DNA of 64,000 bases. Origin: Acidobacteriota bacterium (GTDB lineage Bacteria; Acidobacteriota; Aminicenantia; Aminicenantales; Saccharicenantaceae). The position numbers and the translations under genes were made by a program. Positions within the stretch are counted from its first letter, which is position 1. Each line of letters begins with the position of its first letter. This document shows positions 18,338-28,305 of this stretch, piece by piece. The stretch covers positions 81,055 through 145,054 of the forward strand of contig JAKQUO010000048.1 of the NCBI GenBank assembly GCA_029569255.1, read 5' to 3'. Under the pieces are notes generated by a model, which was not told where the DNA came from, made no database searches, and was given only the letters and a program-made list of their open reading frames with translations.

Positions 18338-19378
18338 TCATGCTCCGCTCCTCTCCTCGAAGCGACCGGCCAGCTGGCCGCAGGCCGCAGCGATGTCGCT
18401 GCCCTTGGACAGCCGCACGGTCGTCCCGACCCTGCGCTCCTCGAGCCAGCGCTTGAAGCGCGAGAGGTCGGCGTCCGTCGGGGTCTTGAACTCGAGCCCC
18501 TCGACGGGGCTGTAGGCGATGAGGTTGACCTTGGCCCGGAGGCGCCGGGCGATCGCGGCCAGGCCGTCGGCGTCGTCGAGCGCATCGTTGAGGCCGGCGA
18601 GGAGACAGTATTCGAGTGTGATCATCCGGCCGCCCGAGCGGACGTAGCCCTCGGCCGCCCGGACGACCGCGTCGAGCGGGAAGCGCCGGTTGATGGGCAT
18701 GAGCCGGTCGCGGAGACGGTCGGTCACGGCGTGGATGGAGAGCGAGACGTTGATCTGGATATCGAGTGCGGAGAGCCGGGGGAAGGCGTCGGCGAATCCG
18801 GCCGTCGAGACGGTGATGCGCCGGGCCGCGACGGCCATGCCCTCGGGGGCGTTCATGATGCGGACGGCCTTCTCCACGTGGGCCCAGTTGTCGAGGGGCT
18901 CGCCCATGCCCATGAAGACGTAGTTGGTCGGCTCGCGGCCGAGCGCGGAACGGACATGGACGGCCTGGCCGACGATCTCGGACGGACGGAGGTCGCGCCG
19001 GAAGCCGCGGCGGCCGCTGGCGCAGAAGGCGCAGGCGAACTTGCAGCCGACCTGGGTCGAGAGGCAGACCGTCAGGCGGCGGCCGGCGGGGATGATCACG
19101 GTCTCGACGTGCTCGCCGTCGCCGAGCCGGAAGAGGAGCTTGGTCGTGCCGTCTCCGGACGACCGCGTGTCGGCGACCTCGAGCCCGGCGAACGTGAACC
19201 GCGCGGCGAGCCTCTCCCGGAGCGCCTTTCCCAAGGTCGTGATGGCCTCGAACGCCGCCGCCCGCTTCTTGTAGAGCCCCTCGAAGATCTGGACCGCCCG
19301 GTAGCGCCGTTCCCCGAGCTTCTCGAGCTCGTCCTGGAGCTCGCGAAGCGTCAGGTCGCGGACATCAATGGGGGACAT
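18338..19378 (-). CDS. rlmN: 23S rRNA (adenine(2503)-C(2))-methyltransferase RlmN
   Basis: CAFCASGRRGFRRDLRPSEIVGQ radical-SAM Cx3Cx2C, NYVFMGMGEPLDNW, ITVSTAGFADAFPRL; start codon lies in REP-A. Confidence 0.95.
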   Translation of the reverse strand: MSPIDVRDLTLRELQDELEKLGERRYRAVQIFEGLYKKRAAAFEAITTLGKALRERLAARFTFAGLEVADTRSSGDGTTKLLFRLGDGEHVETVIIPAGRRLTVCLSTQVGCKFACAFCASGRRGFRRDLRPSEIVGQAVHVRSALGREPTNYVFMGMGEPLDNWAHVEKAVRIMNAPEGMAVAARRITVSTAGFADAFPRLSALDIQINVSLSIHAVTDRLRDRLMPINRRFPLDAVVRAAEGYVRSGGRMITLEYCLLAGLNDALDDADGLAAIARRLRAKVNLIAYSPVEGLEFKTPTDADLSRFKRWLEERRVGTTVRLSKGSDIAAACGQLAGRFEERSGA

Positions 19379-19392
19379 GATACCTGTTACCC
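19368..19392 (+). repeat. REP-A, left arm (REPIN 2)
   Basis: ATGGGGGACATGATACCTGTTACCC; its complement provides the rlmN ATG. Confidence 0.9.
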
Positions 19393-19470
19393 GATTCTAT
19401 CACAGGTGAGGAGATCTCCGCCGGGGGTCCGCCGGGGGTCTCCCTCCGCGCCGCGGGCGCTTCGGAAATG

Positions 19471-19495
19471 GGGAAACGGGTATCATGTCCCCCAT
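19471..19495 (-). repeat. REP-A, right arm (REPIN 2)
   Basis: GGGAAACGGGTATCATGTCCCCCAT; its complement provides the stop codon of the TrmA-like gene. Confidence 0.9.
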
Positions 19496-20766
19496 TTTAG
19501 GATCGCCAGGGTCTCGATGTGGGGGGTGTGGGGGAAGAAGTCGTAGACGCGGAGCGCCTCGAGCTCGTAGGCCCCGAGGAGCGCCTTCAGGTCGCGGGCC
19601 AGCGTCGCCGGGTTGCAGGACAGGTAGAGCAGCAGCGGCACGGGCGCGGCAACCAGCCCGGCGACGACCGCCGGCGCAAGGCCCCGCCGCGGCGGGTCGG
19701 CGACGACCACCCCCGGCCCCCGGCCCAGGATCTCCTCCAGCCACTCCTCGGCCGTCCCCTCGCAGACGGCGAAGTTGCCGACGCCGTTGAGGGCCAGGTT
19801 CCTCTTCAGGAAGCCGATGTTCCCCGGGTCCGGCTCGACGCCGAAGACCTCGCGGGCCCGCGCGGCCAGCGGGATCCCGAACGTCCCCACCCCGCAGTAG
19901 AGGTCGGCCACCGTCTCTCCGGCCCTCGCCGCGGCGGCCGCGGCGACGTCGTCGAAGACCCGCTCGAGGATGCCGACGTTGGCCTGGAAGAACGACCGGG
20001 CGCCGGCGCGGAAGGTCCGGCCGCCGACGGTCTCCTCGAGGAAGTCCCGGCCGAAGAGCCGCTCGTCCCGGCGGCGCTTGCCGTCGAAGACGGACGCGAC
20101 CGCCCCGGCCAGGGCGAGTTCCTTCCGCGCCCCGGCCAGGGCCTCGCCGAGAGCCGCCTTCTCCGCCTCCGAGGCCAGGTCGAGCGCGACGAGCGAGTCG
20201 CCGCGCGTCCGGCTGGTCCGAACCTCGATCGCCTCGACCGAGCGGAACGGCCCGGCCTCGATCGTCTCCCGCAGGCGGGCCAGCAGGCCGTTCACCCGCT
20301 CCGGGACGAGGTAGCAGCGGTCGACGGGCACGAACGAGGCCCGCTCGCCCGGCTCGTGATAGACGAGCTCGGCCCGCCCGGCCTCGCTCCACCGGACCCG
20401 GAGCCGGATCCGGTTCCGGTACCCCCAGCTCTCGGGCGAAGCCGTGACCGGCGGCGGGCCGCAAGGGCGCCGGAGCTCCCGGCCCATGATCTCCGCGACC
20501 TGGCCGCGCTTGACCTCGAGCTCGAGCCCGTCGTCCATGTCCTGGTAGGGGGAGCAGGCGAGGTAATGGCCGCACCTCGGCGCGACCCGCCGCGGCGAGG
20601 GCTCGACGACCGCCACGGTCCGCGCCTCGGCGTAGCTCCTCCTGTCCCTGACGACCTCGACCTCGACCGTCTCCCCGGGCAGGCCGGCGTCGGTGAAGAC
20701 GACCTTGCCGCCGGCGAGCCCCAGCCGCCGGCCCGGGTAGACGATCTTGTCGACGCGGATCCGCAT
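19483..20766 (-). CDS. TrmA/RumA-family RNA (uracil-5-)-methyltransferase
   Basis: TRAM-like N-terminus, VADLYCGVGTFGIPLA, VVADPPRRGL, LLYLSCNPATLARDL; ends ...ETLAILK-WGT*. Confidence 0.9.
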   Translation of the reverse strand: MRIRVDKIVYPGRRLGLAGGKVVFTDAGLPGETVEVEVVRDRRSYAEARTVAVVEPSPRRVAPRCGHYLACSPYQDMDDGLELEVKRGQVAEIMGRELRRPCGPPPVTASPESWGYRNRIRLRVRWSEAGRAELVYHEPGERASFVPVDRCYLVPERVNGLLARLRETIEAGPFRSVEAIEVRTSRTRGDSLVALDLASEAEKAALGEALAGARKELALAGAVASVFDGKRRRDERLFGRDFLEETVGGRTFRAGARSFFQANVGILERVFDDVAAAAAARAGETVADLYCGVGTFGIPLAARAREVFGVEPDPGNIGFLKRNLALNGVGNFAVCEGTAEEWLEEILGRGPGVVVADPPRRGLAPAVVAGLVAAPVPLLLYLSCNPATLARDLKALLGAYELEALRVYDFFPHTPHIETLAILKWGT

Positions 20767-20791
20767 GCGGCCGCTCTCTCGGCTCTCCGCC

Positions 20792-22033
20792 CTACCGCGA
20801 CGGGTAGCCCGGGTAGTCGCGGAGACCGACGACGGCGCCCCGGGCGCTCCAGGAGAAGTCCATCTCCGAGGGGAGGCGCCAGGTCTCGTAGCATTTCATC
20901 AAGGCCTTGTCCAGCCCCTCGACGACCAGGCGCTTCGCCCCGGGCGTTTGGACGCTCAACCGCCGCGCGCCCGGCCCTTCGACGGCCCGGACGAGCTCGG
21001 CCGGGAACTCCCGGACCTCCGGCATCGAGTCCTGCATGCCGTTGACGCACAGGGTCTGGCTGGCCGCGGCCTCCAGGCCGCAGAGCGGCCGGGCCCCGGC
21101 GACGCCGACATCGGCGATCGACCTCCAGAGCTTGTTCATGGGCTCGTCGTCGGGGACGCCGTAGCTGCGGCGCGCGCCGTCGGAGAGCTCGGCCCACAGG
21201 CCCGAGGTCCGGCTCTCGCACCGGACGACCCCTTTTTCGAACTCGTAGCGGACGACCGGCCCGCGGTCCTCCTCCGAGGCGTGGCTCACGAGGAACAGGA
21301 TCTCGACGCCCTCCTCGGTCCGGACCCGCGCCGCCGCCGTGTCGAAGTTCTCGATGGCGTTGGCCCTGTAGAGCTCGGCCTCGACCTCGGCCGGCCGGGC
21401 GCTCGTCTCCGGCTCCTTCCCCAGGATATAGAACATGTTGTGGAGGTCGTGGGCCATGGCGTTCTGGGCCGGGCTGTCGAGGACCCAGGCGCCCTCGGCG
21501 TCGGTTCTCTTCCCGGCCCAGTCGTTTCGCTCGTAGTAGGCCGTGTCGCGGGGCCAGAGGTAGAGGCACTTGAACCGCTTGGGCGCGCCGAAGAGCCCGG
21601 CCCGGATGTCCTCTTTCAAGGCCTGGACGGCCGGGCTGAACGACCACTGGTAGCCGACGGCCACCCAGCGCCCCGCCGCCCGCTCGGCCTCGATGGCGTT
21701 GCGGACCTCCTGGACCGTCCCGGCCGCCGGCTTCTCGCAGAGGACGTGGCTGCCCTTGGCCAGGGCGAAGGCCGTCTGCGGCATGTGGAGGTGGATGGGC
21801 GTCGACAGGACGGCCAGGTCCGCCCGCCGGTTCCTGTAGAAGTCCTGGAGGCTGATGAAGCAGGGCACGCCCATGGCCCGCATCTCGACGTACTGCGGGC
21901 AGCGGTTGGGCTGCGGGTCGACCGCCCCGACGATCCGGAACAGGCCCGCGTCCTTCTTCCCGAGAAGCGCCTGGAGGTAGACGGCGCCCATTCCGCCGAT
22001 GCCGACGAGGACCAGGGATGCGGGTTCGCCCAT
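20792..22033 (-). CDS. Gfo/Idh/MocA-family oxidoreductase
   Basis: VLVGIGGMGAVYLQALLG Rossmann motif; ALAKGSHVLCEKPAAGTVQEV. Confidence 0.9.
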   Translation of the reverse strand: MGEPASLVLVGIGGMGAVYLQALLGKKDAGLFRIVGAVDPQPNRCPQYVEMRAMGVPCFISLQDFYRNRRADLAVLSTPIHLHMPQTAFALAKGSHVLCEKPAAGTVQEVRNAIEAERAAGRWVAVGYQWSFSPAVQALKEDIRAGLFGAPKRFKCLYLWPRDTAYYERNDWAGKRTDAEGAWVLDSPAQNAMAHDLHNMFYILGKEPETSARPAEVEAELYRANAIENFDTAAARVRTEEGVEILFLVSHASEEDRGPVVRYEFEKGVVRCESRTSGLWAELSDGARRSYGVPDDEPMNKLWRSIADVGVAGARPLCGLEAAASQTLCVNGMQDSMPEVREFPAELVRAVEGPGARRLSVQTPGAKRLVVEGLDKALMKCYETWRLPSEMDFSWSARGAVVGLRDYPGYPSR

Positions 22034-22048
22034 CTCGGCTCCTTCAGG

Positions 22049-23188
22049 TCAATATTGGCACAGTTTGGCGTGCTCGTCCAACAGGGCCATGAAGTTGTCG
22101 TACTTCGCGCCCACGGCGACGCTGTGGCTCGAGCCGAGGATGAACCGGCCGCCCGGCTTGGCGCAGGCCATGGCCCGGCGGACGTCGGCCCGGACGTCCC
22201 CGGGCGTCCCCCCGACGAGGTTCTCGACTGCGACGCCGCCCCAGAGGGCCATCCGGTCGCCGTGCGTCCTCTTGACGCGGCAGATGTCCATGCCCGCCGT
22301 GGGCTGGATGGACTGGTAGGCGTCGAAGCCGATCTCGACGAAGAAGTCGAGGAGGAGGCCGATGTTGCCGCAGCTGTGCTTGAGGATCTTCTTGCCGTGC
22401 TTCGCCTTGACGTTCCGGGCCCGCTCCTTGTTGGCCTCGAGGAAGAGGTCGCGGAACATGGCCGGCCCGATGAGGGGGCCCGTCTTGAAGCCGAGGTCCT
22501 CGGCCCACATCACGGCGTCCGAATCGGGGTGGATCATGATCTCGTCGGCCAGGTTCTGCTCCCGGACGAGGAGCCGCGTCGCCGCCCGGACCGCCTCGGG
22601 GTTGGCGGCGAGCTCGTAGAGGCCGCGCTCCATGCCGCCGAGCAGGACGATGCCGACCGACCCGCCCGACGGGCCGCAGATGTACTTCTCCCCCTTGAGC
22701 GCCCGGACGACGGCGTCGAGGATCCGCCAGGACCGCTCGTCGCGCCGCGGCGGCTCGGGCTCCTTCTCGAACTCGGCCGCGGTGAAGACGCGCCGGTCGC
22801 GGACGGGGTCGTGGACGCAGGTGATGTCCTGGGTCGCCTCGGACAGCTTGTAGATCCGGCCCTCGCGGTCCTCCCATGTCGTCGGGTCGATCCGCCGCGG
22901 CGGGGGAGGCCCGTCCTCGGGCGCGAGCTCCCACGTCGCCATGGGGAAGGTGACGATGTCGAGGGGCAGCTTCCGGTGCAGGGCGATGTGGTCCTCGAGC
23001 CAGCTCGCCGCGACCTCGCCGGCCCGCCCCTCCCAGAAGGCGATCTGCGACCTGGCCTTGGCCCGGAGGTAGGTCTCGTGGCCGAGGACGCGCTCGACCG
23101 TGTCGAAATCGACGGCGAACTCGGCGTAGGGGACGCGGTCGGGGACCCGGCCCTCCAGGACCGCCGCGACCCGCTCCTTCGGGGTCAT
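22049..23188 (-). CDS. Uroporphyrinogen-decarboxylase family protein
   Basis: MTPKERVAAVLEGRVPDRVPYAEFAVD; KILKHSCGNIGLLLDFFVEIGFDAYQSIQPTAGMD. Confidence 0.88.
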   Translation of the reverse strand: MTPKERVAAVLEGRVPDRVPYAEFAVDFDTVERVLGHETYLRAKARSQIAFWEGRAGEVAASWLEDHIALHRKLPLDIVTFPMATWELAPEDGPPPPRRIDPTTWEDREGRIYKLSEATQDITCVHDPVRDRRVFTAAEFEKEPEPPRRDERSWRILDAVVRALKGEKYICGPSGGSVGIVLLGGMERGLYELAANPEAVRAATRLLVREQNLADEIMIHPDSDAVMWAEDLGFKTGPLIGPAMFRDLFLEANKERARNVKAKHGKKILKHSCGNIGLLLDFFVEIGFDAYQSIQPTAGMDICRVKRTHGDRMALWGGVAVENLVGGTPGDVRADVRRAMACAKPGGRFILGSSHSVAVGAKYDNFMALLDEHAKLCQY

Positions 23189-25692
23189 CCTTTCCCCGCC
23201 CTCCGCTCGAGGAGGTCGGTCTCGCGGAACGACTTCGTCCGCCTGTCGACGCGGAGCGTCTTGATCTCGAAGCCCCCGAGCCGGACCGCCGCCTTGGCGC
23301 CGAGGGCCGGGACCTTGACCGTGACCCGCCGCGGCGCCCCCGTGGGCTCGAAGAGCCGGACGACCGCGTCCCGGCCGTCCTCGGACCGCTTGAAGGCGGC
23401 GAGCTCGACGGCCTCGCCCTCGACCACGACGCCGGGGAGCGAGCGCTTCCGGCCCCGGCCGCCCGGCGGGAAATAGGCCAGGGCGTAGGGCGCCTCGTTG
23501 CGGGCGAGGGCCTCGCGGCCGATCCGCTCCAGGCGCTCGGCCGACGGGCCGCCGTCGAGCCAGAACCGGAACGTCCGTTCGCCGACGTCCTGGCGCGCGA
23601 CGAACCGGTCCCCGGCCACGGCCAGCCTGTCCTCCCACGTGTCGGCGGCGTAGGCGGGCGAGCGGAGGAGCGTCAGGCGCAGCTCGGCGCCGTTCCAGTC
23701 CGAGCCGTAGGTGCCGTCGTTGGCCACCGTCAGGGCCAGGCCGTCTTCGGCCGAGGCCAGGGCCAGCCACTTCTGGGCCACGGCCTCGTCGCCGTTGGAG
23801 GGCAGCTCGTCGGCGCCGTAGGCGACCTGGCCGAGGAACCGCGGCGCGCGCAGCTTCGGCGCGAGGCCGAGCTTGAGCATGGCGTCCCGCTCGGCCCAGA
23901 ACACCCGGACCCCGACCTCGATCTCCGTCCCCCGCTTGGGGACCTTGTAGTGGAAGAGCAGGCGCGAGGCGCCGTAGGCGAAGACGGCCTCGACGACGGT
24001 CCGGACAGGGCCGTCCTCGACGACGCGGACCGGGGCGAGGACGCCGTCGCGGAGGCCGCAGAAGCGGGCCGTTTCCTCGGGCGTGGCCGGCTTGAACGTC
24101 CCTTCGAGGGCCCGGAAGGCGCGGACCTTCATGCCCCAGGGATCGGCGTTGTCGCGGATGACGAGCGGGATGAAGGCGCCCGGGGCGAGCAGGTCCGCGC
24201 CGCCGGCCCGGTAGGCGTCGAGGAGCCCGGTCCGGACCCCGACCGACGCGACGAGGTCGGCCGTGGCCACGGTGATGGCGCCGCTCTCCTCGGCGGCCGC
24301 CGGCTTGGGCCTTTCGGCGGCGCGCTCGAGCCGGCACGAGAAGCGGGTCAGCCGGTTGGCCGGGAGCTCCGCTTCGAAGACGACGCGCTTGCGCCACTCG
24401 ACGCTGAGGTTGCTCTCCTCCTTCTCGAGCTGGACCGGGAGCTCGCGGCCGCCCGGCCCGAAGAGGCGGGGGACCCAGAAGCCCCCCTCCGTGTTCGGCT
24501 CCCAGGGCTCGAACTCGCACTCGACGAGCGTCCGCAGGGCCTGGCCGTGGGGATTGAAGACGAAGAGGGGGACTTCGCCGGCCGCGGCCCTGGGCTCGCC
24601 GGCGGCCAGGGCGAAGAAGGCCCGGGCCTTGACCCGCGACAGGATCTCGAGCCCGTGGCCGATGGTCCGCAGGGCGCCGTCCTCGCCCGACGGGATGGCC
24701 GAGCCGGGCAGGATGTCGTGGAACTCGACGAAGGCCAGGTCGCGCATGGCCTCTTCGAACTCCTCGCGGGGGTAGGCCATGAGCCCCTGGACCCAGGCCG
24801 CGGCGGCCATCTTCTCGGCCGAGTAGAGCTCGTTCTCGAGCCGGCGGTGTCCCTGCTTGACCCGGGCCATGGACGTGTAGCAGCCGACGGCCCAGGGGTT
24901 GAGGTCCTTCTCGCGGCGGGGGAGGGAGGGCCGTTCGGCCTCGAGCTCGCGGAAATAGTCGTCGGGCGTCGAGTGGACGAGTTCGAGGCCGCGGCGCTCT
25001 CTCCGCAGCGCCTCGAGGCCGGCCAAGTCCCGCCGTGACGGCCCGCCGCCGTGGTCGCCGACGCCCCAGAGGTGGATGGCCAGGCCGCCGTCCGGGTTCT
25101 CGGCCAGCCAGGCCTCCAGCCGGGCCCGCTCTTTGCCGCCGGGCGAGCAGTAGTGGGCCGAGGCCCGGTTGGCCAGGACCTCGGAGCCGTCGTAGCCGAC
25201 CCAGACGAACTCGTCCCGGGGCAGGGGGCACTGCGAGTCGCCGGGCCGGCAGCAGAGATAGGCCGTGTAACCGCTCTTGGCCAAGATCTGGACCAGGCCC
25301 CGGGTGTGGCCGAAGGGGTCGAGGTTGACCGCCGTCCGCGGCTCGACGCCGAACTTGTCCTTGAAATACCGGCGCCCGAGGAGGATCTGGCGGACGAACG
25401 ACTCGCCGCTCGGCATGTTGCAGTCGGGCTGGACGTGCCAGCCGCCCATGACGTGCCACTTCTTCCGCCGGACCAGAGCCTTGATGCGGCGGAAGAGCGC
25501 CGGCTCGTGCTCCTCGACCCACCGGTAGAGGACGGCCTCGTTGTGGCAGAAGACGAAATCGCCGCGCTTTTCGCAGAACTCGGCCGCCTGCCGGAACGTG
25601 GACAGGGCCTCGCCGGCCCCCTCCGGCCACTCCCACAGCCAGACCGGGTCGATGTGGGCGTTGGCGACGAGATGGATCCTTCGCTTGGCCAT
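23185..25692 (-). CDS. GH38-type alpha-mannosidase
   Basis: HLVANAHIDPVWLWEWPEG, WHVMGGWHVQPDCNMPSGESFVRQILLG, VNLDPFGHTRGLVQIL. Confidence 0.93.
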   Translation of the reverse strand: MAKRRIHLVANAHIDPVWLWEWPEGAGEALSTFRQAAEFCEKRGDFVFCHNEAVLYRWVEEHEPALFRRIKALVRRKKWHVMGGWHVQPDCNMPSGESFVRQILLGRRYFKDKFGVEPRTAVNLDPFGHTRGLVQILAKSGYTAYLCCRPGDSQCPLPRDEFVWVGYDGSEVLANRASAHYCSPGGKERARLEAWLAENPDGGLAIHLWGVGDHGGGPSRRDLAGLEALRRERRGLELVHSTPDDYFRELEAERPSLPRREKDLNPWAVGCYTSMARVKQGHRRLENELYSAEKMAAAAWVQGLMAYPREEFEEAMRDLAFVEFHDILPGSAIPSGEDGALRTIGHGLEILSRVKARAFFALAAGEPRAAAGEVPLFVFNPHGQALRTLVECEFEPWEPNTEGGFWVPRLFGPGGRELPVQLEKEESNLSVEWRKRVVFEAELPANRLTRFSCRLERAAERPKPAAAEESGAITVATADLVASVGVRTGLLDAYRAGGADLLAPGAFIPLVIRDNADPWGMKVRAFRALEGTFKPATPEETARFCGLRDGVLAPVRVVEDGPVRTVVEAVFAYGASRLLFHYKVPKRGTEIEVGVRVFWAERDAMLKLGLAPKLRAPRFLGQVAYGADELPSNGDEAVAQKWLALASAEDGLALTVANDGTYGSDWNGAELRLTLLRSPAYAADTWEDRLAVAGDRFVARQDVGERTFRFWLDGGPSAERLERIGREALARNEAPYALAYFPPGGRGRKRSLPGVVVEGEAVELAAFKRSEDGRDAVVRLFEPTGAPRRVTVKVPALGAKAAVRLGGFEIKTLRVDRRTKSFRETDLLERRAGKG

Positions 25693-25924
25693 GGCCACCT
25701 CTCTCGGGGGATGACGGCGCGGACCCGGGGTCGAGGGCGGCCGCGCCTCCTCGGCCGGGATTATATGTGCGGGATAGCCCCGAAAGCAAACCGTCCGGCG
25801 CCCGCCGGCCCCCGCCCTCAACGGACGGGGAGCGCGGGGGGCGGCATCCCTCGCCGTCTCGGAGCGGGAACTCGGAGATGGGAGAAGGGCCAAGAAAACG
25901 GGGCGTTCTTGCGAGGGGCCCGGC

Positions 25925-26125
25925 TCAGGCCCGGGAAGGGCCGCGGAGGAGGCGGGCCGGCAGGGTGATGATGGCTCCGATGAGATCGAAGACCGCTTTG
26001 ACCGTGACGCCGAGGAGCCGGAGCGGCAGGAGCAGGAGCCAGACGAACGGATAGAGGACCAGGGCCAACAGGGCGATCGGCCAGCAGATCACGAGCAGGA
26101 TGAGCCAAAGAAGGAATTTGGTCAT
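25925..26125 (-). CDS. Small hydrophobic membrane protein (66 aa)
   Basis: MTKFLLWLILLVICWPIALLALVLYPFVWLLLLPLRLLGV...; coding-like composition. Confidence 0.5.
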   Translation of the reverse strand: MTKFLLWLILLVICWPIALLALVLYPFVWLLLLPLRLLGVTVKAVFDLIGAIITLPARLLRGPSRA

Positions 26126-26248
26126 CGTCGGCCTCCTCGCCTGGATATACGGACGGCCGCACGCCAAGGTTCCCTGGATCGGCGGCGCGCAGCTCGATTC
26201 GCTCGGTCGCCCGGGACCGGAGCGTCGATCGGCCTGTCGAGCCGGGTG

Positions 26249-27289
26249 TCACCGGAACGGGGGCCGGCCGAAGGCGTCGCGGGCCTCGCGCAGGGCGACG
26301 ACGTGGCTTGGCTCGCAGTCGTAGGCCACGACGCCGCAGCCGAAGAGGAGCCCCGGCTGTCCGGCCGCCGCCTCGAGGACCCGCCGGGCCTCGGCCCGGA
26401 CGGCGTCCGGCGGCCCGGCATGGACGAGCCGGGCGTCCACCGAGGCCCGCAGGGCCCGCTGCTCGGCCCGGCACCGCCTCAGGAACAGCCCCAGGTCGGC
26501 GCCGGCGTCGCAGAGGAGCTGAGGCGCCCCGGTCCGGAGGAGGTCCTCGAGGATGGCCGTCGTGTCGCCGCCGACGATGAGCGGCGTCAGGCGCGCTCCC
26601 GCCCGGCGCAGGGCGGGGACGACGGCGTCGCGGTAGGCCGGCAGGACGAACTCGCGGAAGACCCGGGGCGAGGCCGCCGCCGGCGAGGCCTTGGAATCGA
26701 AGAGGACCGGCTCGACCCCGCGCTCGAGGAAGGCCGCCCCGAAGTCCGCGGCGGTCCGGGCCGCCCAGTCCATGAGCCCGCGGACAAAGGCCGGGTCCTC
26801 GACCGTCGCCACGAGGAGCGCTTCCGACCCGGCCACGGCCGAGGCCAGCGAGAACGGCCCGGTCACGGCGCCGCGGACGACGAGGTCGCGGCCCCGCGCC
26901 TTACGGAGCCGGGCCGCCGTCTCCAGGAAGAGCGGCAGGCGTCCGTCTTGGGCCGGGTCGATCCGCCCGAGCTTCCGGAGGTCGCCGGGCCCGCGGACGA
27001 GCGGCGCCGCCACCGCCGGGACGTCCGGGCCGGCCCCGAAGAAGCGGACCTCGCAGCCGGCCGCCTCGGCCTCGACGTTGTAGACGTCGAGCCCGACCGT
27101 GAGCGCGTCGGGGTCGTAGAGGGCGAGCTCCCTCTCCAGGGCCTCGCCGAGGAGGCCGGCGTCGCGGCAGACCTCGGACGGGGACCGGCCGACGAGGCGG
27201 GCCTTGTGCTCGTAGACGGCCGGGACGAAGGGGACCTTGTCGGCGGGCTCGAGCGCCAGGGTCCGCTCGAGCCTCTCGCGCTTGGTCAT
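26249..27289 (-). CDS. Uroporphyrinogen-decarboxylase family protein
   Basis: MTKRERLERTLALEPADKVPFVPAVYEHKARL; GAVTGPFSLASAVAGSEALL; PLIVGGDTTAILEDLLRTGAPQLLCDA. Confidence 0.88.
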   Translation of the reverse strand: MTKRERLERTLALEPADKVPFVPAVYEHKARLVGRSPSEVCRDAGLLGEALERELALYDPDALTVGLDVYNVEAEAAGCEVRFFGAGPDVPAVAAPLVRGPGDLRKLGRIDPAQDGRLPLFLETAARLRKARGRDLVVRGAVTGPFSLASAVAGSEALLVATVEDPAFVRGLMDWAARTAADFGAAFLERGVEPVLFDSKASPAAASPRVFREFVLPAYRDAVVPALRRAGARLTPLIVGGDTTAILEDLLRTGAPQLLCDAGADLGLFLRRCRAEQRALRASVDARLVHAGPPDAVRAEARRVLEAAAGQPGLLFGCGVVAYDCEPSHVVALREARDAFGRPPFR

Positions 27290-27295
27290 CCACGG

Positions 27296-27934
27296 TCAGA
27301 TGAAGACGGTGGCCAGGGTGTAGACGGCGAAACCGATCAGCGCCAGCCCGAGAGCGAAGAGGATCCTGCGGAAGGTCTCCTGCTTGATGCGCTGGTGCCG
27401 GGAGCTGATGAACCGGACGAGGCCCATGTACCAGCCGAACGAGGTCAGGCCGACCACGACGGCGAAGGCCACGGCCGTCCAGGTGCCGTAGCGGACCAGG
27501 TTATGGCCGAGGAGGTTATGCCCGGTGACGACCCCGGCCACGAAGATCCAGTACATGTAGAGGGTCGGGTTGGTGAGGTAGAGGAGCATGACGCCCAGGA
27601 TCGGCTTGGGCGCGGCCGAGGGGACGCTGTTCCGGTCCTGGGGGATCTCGAAGGTCTTGGAATCGATGATGAGCTTGCGGGCCAGCAGGAAGATGACGAC
27701 GGCCGCGACGAGCTTCAGGACCGACATGGAATAGGCCGGCAGGCGGAGCTTGATCCTGAAGAACCCGGCCAGGGCGACGAAGCAGAAGACGGCGTCGAAG
27801 AAGGAGGCGGTCGCGCCGGCCAGGACGCCGTGGAGGAAGTCGCGCTTGAGGGCCTGGGAGGCGACGAAGAAGTTGATCGGGCCGAGGGGGACGGAGGCCA
27901 TGAGGCCGAAGAAGATCCCTAGCAGAGCGAACAT
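27296..27934 (-). CDS. LysE-family translocator
   Basis: GIFFGLMASVPLGPINFFVASQALKRDFLHGVLAGATASFFDAVFC. Confidence 0.8.
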   Translation of the reverse strand: MFALLGIFFGLMASVPLGPINFFVASQALKRDFLHGVLAGATASFFDAVFCFVALAGFFRIKLRLPAYSMSVLKLVAAVVIFLLARKLIIDSKTFEIPQDRNSVPSAAPKPILGVMLLYLTNPTLYMYWIFVAGVVTGHNLLGHNLVRYGTWTAVAFAVVVGLTSFGWYMGLVRFISSRHQRIKQETFRRILFALGLALIGFAVYTLATVFI

Positions 27935-28029
27935 CTCGCCGGGAGTGTAGCGGAAACCCCGGCCGGGAGTCAATCACCGGAGCCGGGCATCGGGAGGGGG
28001 GCGGGGGCGGGACGGCGGCCGCGGCCGCC

Positions 28030-28275
28030 TCACATCTTGGCGATGCTGGCGGCCTCGTCGCCGGAGTCCTCCTCGGACTCGAGCTCGATGCCGAGGAGCT
28101 TGGCCGTCCCCTCGTAGACCATCTTCAGCGACTTCTTGGACTCCTGGAGCTCGGCCAGGCGCTTCCGGACCTTTTGGAGTTCCTTCTCGACTTCCTCGTC
28201 GAGATGCTCCAGCTGGTGCTTCACCTCGGCCATCGTCTTCTTGTAGAGGTCCTCTTGTTCCTTGCTCAGAGCCAT
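28030..28275 (-). CDS. Hypothetical coiled-coil protein (81 aa)
   Basis: Charged heptad-like composition; located between LysE and the receiver-TonB gene. Confidence 0.5.
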   Translation of the reverse strand: MALSKEQEDLYKKTMAEVKHQLEHLDEEVEKELQKVRKRLAELQESKKSLKMVYEGTAKLLGIELESEEDSGDEAASIAKM

Positions 28276-28305
28276 GCGAAACTCCTTCCCGCCGGATTAT
28301 ACCAT

